From Zizania palustris (taxonomy: Eukaryota > Streptophyta > Magnoliopsida > Poales > Poaceae), in the NCBI GenBank assembly GCA_019279435.1, contig JAAALK010000081.1:59201318-59265317 (forward strand): 64,000 nt of DNA, read 5' to 3'. The translations under genes were made by a program, and so were the position numbers. Of this stretch, positions 57,192 through 64,000 are shown piece by piece. The notes under the pieces were generated by a model. The model was not told where the DNA came from, made no database searches, and saw nothing but the letters and a program-made list of their open reading frames with translations. Positions within the stretch are counted from its first letter, which is position 1, and each line of letters begins with the position of its first letter.

Positions 57192-60100
57192 ATGGAGCAC
57201 AGGTCCTGGATGTACTCGTCCAACGACGGAGATGTGGTGGCATATTTTAACAGAGTAACTGAATTTACTGAAGCTGCCGCACAATATGCTTCCCGTCAGA
57301 GTGAAGAGGCAATATATTGTCCTTGTAAAGTTTGTAAAAACGAAGCGATGTATCCGTGTTCTGATCGTGAAACCATACGATTTCACTTGTTGAAAAATGG
57401 TTTCGTGAAGAACTATTATATATGGACGAAACACGGTGAGATGGGCCAAAATCCTCCTGAAGATTCTGATGTGCCGCAAGATGCTCATCAACATAGAAGA
57501 GGTTGTGATCATACATCCGACATAACACATGATGATGTTGATCAACATGATGATGATGACGCCTTTGATGTGGAGGAACTGATGCGAAATGTTGCGCCTG
57601 AGGTGTTGTTGCAGAGAACTACAACCAAAGGATACGATAACTTTGAAGCACTTGACAAAGCATCAAAAAACCTTCTTTACGAGGAACGCCACGGATGCGA
57701 TAAGCAGTATACTGTGTTGTACACAATTCTTGAGCTTATGAAACTGAAGGCCAGCAATGGATGGTCTGACACCAGTTTTTCAGATCTTTTACAACTCCTA
57801 AAAAAGGTTTTGCCAAAACCCAATGGTTTACCATCTGATACGTACCAAGCAAAGAAGATGATTTGTCCGTTGACTTTGGGCGTTCAGAAGATTCATGCAT
57901 GCCCGAACCATTGTATCCTATATCGAAAAGATTATGGATTGTTAGAGAGATGTCCGCAGTGCAACGCGAGTCGATACAAACGTCCAAATGACTGTGCGGA
58001 GGACTACAATGACCACCAGAAGAAGAATAATAAGAGGTTGCAGAAGAGGAATAAAAATGTTATTGAAGACCATCCTGGAAAAAAGATGGAGAGGAAAGTT
58101 CCGGCCTTAGTAATGTGGTACCTACCAGTGATTGATCGCTTGAAACGTATGTTCTCTAATCCTAGAGATGCTGAACTATTAATCTGGCATTTCGCTGGGC
58201 GAAAGAAGGACGGAAAACTTCGGCACCCTGCGGATGCTAGGCAGTGGAAATCATTTGACTTGGCCCATCCAGATTTCTCGGACGATCCTAGAAATATCAG
58301 GATGGGACTTAGCACGGATGGAATGAATCCCTTCGGTGAGATGAGGAACCCACATAGTACGTGGCCAGTCTTTCTATGCTTGTTCAACATTCCATCATGG
58401 TTGTGCCATAAAAGAAAATACCTTATGCTCACTACTCTAATTTCTGGTCCAAAACAACCTGGCAATGACATTGATATCTTTCTAGAACCTTTGATGGAGG
58501 ATATGAAACGTCTATGGGAACATGGTGTCTGTGTGTGGGATGAGCACAAGAAAGAGCACTTCAATCTAAGAGCCATAATCTTTTGCACCATAGCTGACAA
58601 CCCAGGACGCATGTCCCTAACAGGACAGGTTAAAGGAAAGACAGCATGTGTAGTGTGTGTGGACCAGACAGAATCTATGCATCTTCCATCATTCGTTAAG
58701 ACGATATATATGCGACACCGCAGATTTTTACCAAAAAACCACAAATATCGAAGAAATAGGAACCATTTTGACGGTACAATCGAGCTTGGACAGCCTCCAC
58801 GAAATCGAGATGGCAAATTTCTATTCGAAATGGTAAAGAATATCAAAGTTGTTTTCGGAAAGAAGAGGAAGAAATCTGAAAAAATTTCAAAGGACGCTCC
58901 ATTTAAAAAGCAGTCGATCTTCTTTAGATATTTGCCCTATTGGAAGGAGTTGGAGATTGGTCATGCTATCGATACAATGCACGTTGAGAAGAATGTCTTC
59001 GAAAGCACTATCGGTATTTTGTTAGACATACCGGGCAAATCAAAAGATGGACTCAAAGTACGAAGGGACCTTCAAACTCTCGGAATTAGACCCGAGCTTC
59101 ACCCACAGGAAAGGGCCAATGGAAAATTTTTCCTTCCGGCTGCTAGCTATAACCTCACAATTGACGAGAAAAGATCAATCTGCAGGTGTCTACATGGAAT
59201 TAGAGTTCCAACAGGATTCTCAACGAATATAAAGAATATTGTCTCCGTAGCAGATATTAGGATGAGCGGCTACAACACTCATGATTGTCATGTTATGCTT
59301 GGGCTATTCCTCGCCATCGCAGTAAGAGGAGTCAAACATTCATTTCTGAAGATGGTGATAACACGCATGTGTCACTTCTTCAATGTCATATCAAAGAAGG
59401 TGATCGACACTGAAGAGTTAAATGAATTACGTAAACAAATGAGGGAGACTATGTGTCAGCTTGAGATGTGCTTTCCTCCTTCATATTTTGATATTATGGA
59501 GCACTATATGATACATATAGCAGACCAAATCTTTGTTCTCGGTCCAACGTACCTGCACAATATGTATGCGTACGAGCGTCTAATGGTTATCTTCAAGGGT
59601 TACGTACGAAATCGTGCTTATCCAGAGGGTTCCATGATAGAGGGCTACACGACTGAGGAAGTCATTGAGTGCTATGCAGATTACATAAGAGATGGAAGAC
59701 CAATAGGAGTTCCCGTGTCGCGGCACCATGGAAGACTCACCGGTAAAGGAACTAAAGGCAGGAAAATCATACGAGACAATAGTTATCAAAGAATAAGAGA
59801 ATCACATTACAGTGTAATGCATCAGTTGGCGATTATGAGACCATATGTTGAACAACACCTACAAGAGCTTCGTGAAAAGAATGAAGATCACGATGAACAA
59901 TGGATTATGAAAGAACACAAAATTTATTTCACATCATGGCTGAGGGATCTAAACCTTTCGATCGGAGAAACCGACGAAGAGATGATGATAAATAAATTGT
60001 CTTATGGTCCATTGAGCATGGTTAAAACATGGCAAGCGTATGACATCAATGGTTTCACATTCTATACCAAAGCAAAGGATCAAAGGAGTCAGCGCCAAAA

Positions 60101-60569
60101 TAGTGGTGTCAGAGGAGAAGCAGAAGATAGCACTGGACAAAAGAATGCTTACTATGGATACATCGAAGAAATATGGGAACTTAACTACGGGAACTCTATA
60201 GAAATCCCTGTATTTAAGTGTCAGTGGGTGAGACATCCAGAAGGTGTGGAGGTGGATGATTACGGGTTTACGATAGTTGACCTTAATAAGGTGGCTTATA
60301 AAGATGACCCTTGGATACTCGCTCAATCCGTGGCACAAGTATTTTACATACTTGATCCTAAAGATGAGAAAAAATACATCGTTGCTCCAGGAAAACAAAG
60401 AATTGTTGGAGTTGATGGAGTCGAAGACGAAGAAGAATACAATCAGTTTGATGAGGTGCCGTTTTTCGTTGACATATCAAGGATCAATGTGGTTGAAGCA
60501 AAACTGTCATTTGGTAGTGTGATTCCTTATCTACGCACCAATGGCGATGGAAAATTAGTTCAAGGCTAG
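57192..60569 (+). CDS. CACTA transposase, tnp2/TnpD type, intact (1125 aa)
   Basis: This is the catalytic protein that cuts and joins CACTA ends. The N-terminus (1-85) matches the transposase-associated zinc domain (IYCPCKVCKNE, C43-C45-C48 region, followed by RFHLLKNGF). The tnp2 core (Transposase_21) runs about 290-600 with LSTDGMNPFG at 373-382 and HAIDTMHVEKNVFES at 591-605. The DUF4218 segment (THDCHVML near 690) and the C-terminal DUF4216 segment (IPVFKCQWVRHP near 1010-1080) complete the usual order and length. The ATG follows a plausible splice acceptor (TTTTAG|ATGG). No break was seen. Confidence 0.92.
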   Translation: MEHRSWMYSSNDGDVVAYFNRVTEFTEAAAQYASRQSEEAIYCPCKVCKNEAMYPCSDRETIRFHLLKNGFVKNYYIWTKHGEMGQNPPEDSDVPQDAHQHRRGCDHTSDITHDDVDQHDDDDAFDVEELMRNVAPEVLLQRTTTKGYDNFEALDKASKNLLYEERHGCDKQYTVLYTILELMKLKASNGWSDTSFSDLLQLLKKVLPKPNGLPSDTYQAKKMICPLTLGVQKIHACPNHCILYRKDYGLLERCPQCNASRYKRPNDCAEDYNDHQKKNNKRLQKRNKNVIEDHPGKKMERKVPALVMWYLPVIDRLKRMFSNPRDAELLIWHFAGRKKDGKLRHPADARQWKSFDLAHPDFSDDPRNIRMGLSTDGMNPFGEMRNPHSTWPVFLCLFNIPSWLCHKRKYLMLTTLISGPKQPGNDIDIFLEPLMEDMKRLWEHGVCVWDEHKKEHFNLRAIIFCTIADNPGRMSLTGQVKGKTACVVCVDQTESMHLPSFVKTIYMRHRRFLPKNHKYRRNRNHFDGTIELGQPPRNRDGKFLFEMVKNIKVVFGKKRKKSEKISKDAPFKKQSIFFRYLPYWKELEIGHAIDTMHVEKNVFESTIGILLDIPGKSKDGLKVRRDLQTLGIRPELHPQERANGKFFLPAASYNLTIDEKRSICRCLHGIRVPTGFSTNIKNIVSVADIRMSGYNTHDCHVMLGLFLAIAVRGVKHSFLKMVITRMCHFFNVISKKVIDTEELNELRKQMRETMCQLEMCFPPSYFDIMEHYMIHIADQIFVLGPTYLHNMYAYERLMVIFKGYVRNRAYPEGSMIEGYTTEEVIECYADYIRDGRPIGVPVSRHHGRLTGKGTKGRKIIRDNSYQRIRESHYSVMHQLAIMRPYVEQHLQELREKNEDHDEQWIMKEHKIYFTSWLRDLNLSIGETDEEMMINKLSYGPLSMVKTWQAYDINGFTFYTKAKDQRSQRQNSGVRGEAEDSTGQKNAYYGYIEEIWELNYGNSIEIPVFKCQWVRHPEGVEVDDYGFTIVDLNKVAYKDDPWILAQSVAQVFYILDPKDEKKYIVAPGKQRIVGVDGVEDEEEYNQFDEVPFFVDISRINVVEAKLSFGSVIPYLRTNGDGKLVQG

Positions 60570-61212
60570 ATCATTTATGTTTAGTTGTAAAATCAATTGT
60601 GTCATTTATTATTAAAACATTTTCAAGATCAAATGAGGATTGAGTGTTGTGAATTATTTCATGTCTTGTAGTTCAAATTGAACTTTTTTTGACTTTGATC
60701 ATAAAAACATACTTAATGAAATAAAAACAGTCATTTTCTAAACCCTAAACTCGCCCCCCTCCTCCCGTCGCCGCCGTCGACGTCCCGGAGCACGTCGCCG
60801 CTGCCCTCCGCCCGTCGCCGCCTTCCTCGGAGCCCGTCGGCGCCGCCCGTCGTCGCCGCCATCCAGTCGATCAGTAAATAATTATTAACCTACTTCTTTA
60901 TTTGGTCTTATTTTATTCGAGCTTAGGGTTAAAATGATGGAGGATTGTTATATTAATTTATGCGTGGTAATATAATTTAGTATATATTACTAGTAGAATG
61001 CACTAACAATAATTTCCACTATAACAATAATTTTTTTTAATGTACTGTAAAAATTTCTGAGAAAAAAATTTCCACTATAACAATAATTTTTTTTAATGTA
61101 CTATAAAAAATATCTGAGAAAACAAATTTCCACTATAACAATAATGTTTTTTAATGTACTATAATATTACTAGCTTAGGGTTTTTAATGTTATAATATCA
61201 ATGTGACAAAAA
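60570..61212. other. 3' flank of the transposase gene with a GC-rich exon-like block
   Basis: After the stop the DNA is AT-rich. Positions 60740-60876 form a GC-rich block (TTTCTAAACCCTAAACTCGCC... with CGCCGCC runs) ending CAG|TAAATAA, resembling a plant 5' leader or first exon. The AT-rich triplicate repeat (61011-61170) follows. Confidence 0.45.
61011..61170. repeat. AT-rich tandem repeat, 3 units of 56-58 bp
   Basis: Units start AATTTCCACTATAACAATAA at 61011, 61067 and 61125, each followed by a T-run and AATGTACTRTAA. A partial fourth may begin the array (GCACTAACAATAATTTCC). Confidence 0.85.
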
Positions 61213-61719
61213 ATGCAGATGGCTCCTCCTAAGATTGAACCAACAAACAGTCGATCCTCAGACTCTACATCAAGTGGCGTGTGTGAGGTTTGCAAATGCG
61301 GTAAACATAAGGTACATGATGGTATAGTTTGCAGTTGTTTGGCGAAGAAAGTGATTCTCATAATGGACTCCGACTCGGAGGACGACTCGCGATCGCCGCA
61401 ACCAGATAGGGTAAGTGTTGTGCTACGGAAGAATGATGAGACAACCGGTGGTAGAGGGAAACATGTCGAGGCTAGCGGTGGAAAAGGGAAGCATGTAGAG
61501 CAATGCGGCAGCAAGAGGATGAAGGAGGCAAGATCCTCTTTTTATGCAAATTTTATATTTTTATCATCCAATTCAATCATTGATAATAAGTTGTTCTCAC
61601 TATCGTCGCCGCGTGTATTTTCTTGTTCAGGAACATGGAGAGAAGTTTAGACTGCCTGATGATGCCGAGTTGGTTGAGGATTGGCAAGTTGAGGCTTTTA
61701 ATCTGTTTAACCAGAAATA
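61213..61719 (+). CDS. Possible second CACTA gene, Ser/Lys-rich (uncertain)
   Basis: An ORF from 61213 (in-frame Met also at 61219) encodes a short Cys-rich stretch (VCEVCKCGKHKVHDGIVCSC) then an acidic Ser/Asp segment and Gly/Lys repeats (GGRGKHVEASGGKGKHVE). The 3' end is unclear: after a probable intron ending TTGTTCAG near 61632, EHGEKFRLPDDAELVEDWQ continues to a TAG at 61717-61719. No donor is convincing. Its place downstream of the transposase suits a CACTA accessory protein, but I recognise no domain. Confidence 0.35.
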
Positions 61720-62388
61720 GGTTGGGTTTGTGCCGAGGAAGAAGAAGAAGCTCCAAACCATATCTTTCCTTTGGGTTTGACCAGTAGTGCGTTTCGATGT
61801 GTAAGCTGGTTTCCCCAGCCTGGACTTGTGTTTGTTTACTTGGTTTCAAATAAACATGATGTGTCAAAAGCGAGCCCCCGCACCACCGCGCTACAAAAGT
61901 CTCGATCATATCGTAACAACATGTAATAAAAACACACTTAATAATAAAAACAGTAAACTAAGGGAGAAAAATACCAATTTTTGCAATTAGAATATTGGTG
62001 TTGTATTTTTATTGTACAAAAAGTTTCAATTTCAAAGGAAGAATAAACTATAGATAAGTTATGATGTATTTTATTGTACATGTTTATTAATGAAAAAAAA
62101 AAGTAAAGTGAGGCATAAAAATACATATTTTCTAATTTGATAAGTTATGATGTATTTTTATTGTTAAAAAAACAAGTTCAAACTAGAATTTAATTATGAA
62201 TAAAAAGTCATGAAAATTAGAATAGAAATGTAAAAAAAAATGTTTGGATGCTAGCAGCAAGGTTCGAACCTCAAACCGCCTGCAGGCAGCAAGGTTCGAA
62301 CCTCGAACCGCATGGCACCAAAGCAACCCCCGCACCACTGCGCTACTAAGTCTTTCTCGACTTGAGTGGCAACGTATGCTAGATAACC
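61720..62388. other. AT-rich sequence with two tRNA-like motifs
   Basis: No gene seen. It contains an A-box-like motif on the minus strand at 61893-61883 without a partner, and an A/B-box pair at 62345-62261 listed separately. Confidence 0.4.
62261..62345 (-). other. tRNA-like segment with A and B boxes
   Basis: On the minus strand TAGCGCAGTGG (62345-62335, A-box-like) is followed about 33 nt later by GGTTCGAACC (62302-62293, B-box-like) and a second GGTTCGAACC at 62270-62261. I could not fold a complete cloverleaf, so it may be a tRNA pseudogene, a SINE head or chance. Confidence 0.35.
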
Positions 62389-62645
62389 CACCAACAGCGG
62401 ATTAGTAGTGGCGGGCATGATGACGTCACCAACCCGCCACCGCTATCCTTTTAGTAGTGGCGGGCATGCTGACGTCAGCATATGCCCGCCACTACTATAC
62501 TTTTTTCCACCCGCCCAGACTAAACCCTAGTAGTGGCGGTCGGTGACGTCAGCGGCCCGCCACTACTATGTCTTTGCCCGCCACTACTACGATAAATATC
62601 AGTGGCGGGCAAGATGACATCAGCGTGTGCCCGCCACTACTAATC
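62389..62645. repeat. Second CACTA-type subterminal hairpin array
   Basis: Four inverted pairs AGTAGTGGCGGGC...GCCCGCCACTACT, each enclosing a TGACGTCA or TGACATCA core (about 62420, 62472, 62546, 62613). The repeat unit is the same as at 56358-56606. It could be the 3' subterminal region of the same element, or the 5' region of another one. Confidence 0.85.
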
Positions 62646-62649
62646 CACC

Positions 62650-62657
62650 TATATAAA
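62650..62657 (+). promoter_or_regulatory. TATA box after the second array
   Basis: TATATAAA within CCACCTATATAAAAG, 5 bp after the last repeat. A typical plant leader (AAACCCTAAGCCCTAATC) follows, suggesting plus-strand transcription. Confidence 0.55.
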
Positions 62658-62679
62658 AGTTTCGCTCCCGCGTCTAAAA

Positions 62680-62977
62680 CCCTAAGCCCTAATCTTCTCC
62701 TGCCAGTTACTACCGCTCCCAGTGCCCGCGCCGCCACCATTGGAGCCCGTCGTTGTCGTCCCCGAAGCCCGTCGCCGCCATCTCGGAGCCGTTGGTGTCC
62801 CCGGACCCCTCACCGCCACCTCGGAGCCATCGCTGCCGTCCCCGTCCTCGACGCACGCCGCCATCCCCGTCCCGGAGCCCGCGCCGCCACCCTCGGAACC
62901 CGTTGCCGTCGTCGCCCCGAACTCCGCCGGAGCCCACGTCGCTGTCGCCAGACCCCGCGCCGCCGTCCCCGTCCCCG
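62680..62977 (+). other. GC-rich leader or first-exon-like segment
   Basis: A Pro/Ala/Ser-type GC-rich stretch downstream of the TATA box, ending at a good splice donor CCCCG|GTGAGTAC (62977/62978). No ATG gives a convincing protein; open frames in all phases reflect composition. It may be the 5' exon of a CACTA gene or a captured host fragment. Confidence 0.4.
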
Positions 62978-63951
62978 GTGAGTACTTTCCGGGCATCCTC
63001 TTTTTCATCCCTCAAGCATATGCTTGTTAGTTCGGATTAACTAGATGTGGACTCTCTGGCACTGGAATGCGTAGTCATTTTGTCGTTTTTGTTTGTGTTG
63101 AAACACACTGCTTGATTTGCAGCTTGATGCTGTGTTTTACTGAACTGAATAGTGCACTTCGAATTTGAGGTATTATCCACCAAACTGAAAATGTATTCTA
63201 CAAGAATTGCAGAGTCAGATTAGGTTTGCACGCATGGCAGTGGCAGTGGCAGTGGCAGTGCACGCATGGCCTGTGTTCTGCTGGCCCGAGCCGCAGTGAA
63301 AGAAATCCCTAGCTGTGATTCTGTGAAAGAAAACCCTAGCTCAGTGATTCTAATGTTTTCTCTGTGAGAAAATGTTTTCTATGTGATTATGCTTGATCTG
63401 GTTGCCATGCTTGTTATTTGTTGTGCTATATAGGTAGCTAGAACATTTGTGTTGTTAAAGATAAATGGAATAGTTGTTGCTGCTTTGCTAATTATGGATA
63501 TATAGATTATGGAATAGTTATATTACTGAAATTATTACCAATATTGTGATGAACATCATATATTAGTAATAATGTTAGCACAAAATCTGTGAAGTGAGTA
63601 TGGCGTCGCCTCGCCGCACGCCATACTCGCCTAAAAGGTGTGAAGGTGGTCCGGCGCCTCGCCTCGCCGCGCCGCCATAACAACTATGGATCAAATAACT
63701 CATAACTTATTTCTTTTATATTATCTAAGCAAAATTATTATAATATCCATTTGTAAGCTCAATATAATAATTTTAAGTTGAAAGAAACACATTCTTCACA
63801 AAGCGTGCTGTCCATTGCAGTGCTATTTCAAAAAGCCAAACCAAGATCACCTACTCATCTTGCTAAAGTTGGATTAATTTTCGCTCCCGCCGTCCGAAAA
63901 CCTAGTTTCATTTCTAACTCTCGCGCCGTCGTCCGCCAGTTGCCGCCACTG
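62978..63951. other. Intron-like or intergenic sequence up to the gap
   Basis: No ORF of note. It contains a short GGCAGT hexanucleotide run (63236-63259), a GC-rich patch (63600-63685) and, at 63883-63951, another leader-like sequence (CGCTCCCGCCGTCCGAAAAC) resembling 62668-62700. Confidence 0.4.
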
Positions 63952-64000
63952 NNNNNNNNNNNNNNNNNNNNNNNNNNNNNNNNNNNNNNNNNNNNNNNNN
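63952..64000. other. Assembly gap (N)
   Basis: 49 N bases; the sequence is unknown. Confidence 0.99.

Larger units (their letters stand above)
56340..63951 (+). mobile_element. CACTA (En/Spm-type) DNA transposon, 3' end not found
   Basis: The 5' terminus CACTACTACAAAC is at 56340-56352, preceded by the 3-bp target AGA (56337-56339). Subterminal hairpin repeats, a TATA box and an intact tnp2-type transposase follow. No TTTGTAGTAGTG end was seen before the N gap, so the right boundary is unknown; a second element may start near 62389. Confidence 0.75.

Noticed and set aside
58004..58846. 280-aa minus-strand ORF inside the transposase
   Set aside because: It lies wholly within the conserved transposase frame and is a mirror of it.
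62568..62981. Proline/arginine-rich ORF near the second CACTA array
   Set aside because: Its ATG lies upstream of the TATA box inside the subterminal repeats, and the composition alone keeps all frames open.
63600..63685. GC-rich patch as a coding exon
   Set aside because: It is composed of GCCTCGCCG-type low-complexity repeats with no sustained frame or splice signals.

Overview
This window is 64 kb of grass-type (Poaceae-like) nuclear heterochromatin built almost entirely from nested transposable elements. I found no host gene that I would defend. The evidence is LTR retrotransposons with plant primer-binding sites, Tat-, Tekay- and SIRE-like proteins typical of grass genomes, a CACTA transposon, and a 49-base N gap at the right end. 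I cannot name the genus.

Layout. Names are used throughout. CopA is an old Ty1/copia (SIRE-like) gag-protease fragment on the plus strand, now split between 8718-9392 and 51226-52120. Tat-1 (1-8717, minus, left part off-window) is inserted in it and keeps one uninterrupted 1798-codon gag-pol plus an intron-bearing antisense gene (aORF). SoloB is an apparent solo LTR inserted in CopA (9393-51225 with its own insertions; about 3.0 kb of its own sequence). Two large elements sit inside SoloB. ArgGyp (10991-30297, minus) is a decayed gypsy element with a tRNA-Arg-type PBS, and it is itself split by Tek (13254-25639, minus), a Tekay/Del-like chromovirus with 3.4-kb LTRs. Tat-2 (30705-50236, plus) is a sibling of Tat-1, and it is split by TatN (32898-40966, minus). 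TatN is a non-autonomous element with the same PBS and PPT that carries only the aORF and no gag-pol. Target-site duplications support every junction, and two host reading frames become continuous when the inserts are removed.

Right of the nest are a copia 5' LTR with leader (CopB, 52322-53228) and a gypsy 5' LTR, leader and gag (GypC, 53229-56339). GypC is interrupted by a CACTA transposon (56340 onward) with an intact 1125-aa tnp2-type transposase. A second CACTA-type subterminal hairpin array with its own TATA box lies at 62389-62660, and the sequence then runs into the N gap.

How the parts work together. Tat-1 encodes gag, protease, RT, two RNase H-like segments and integrase in one ORF. 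The aORF lies convergently beyond a spacer of 60-bp tandem repeats. Three aORF copies (Tat-1, Tat-2, TatN) share intron positions and phases, and they share a C-terminal motif. The most unusual object is TatN: it kept this antisense gene while losing all replication genes, and its LTR contains about 30 tandem perfect stem-loops.
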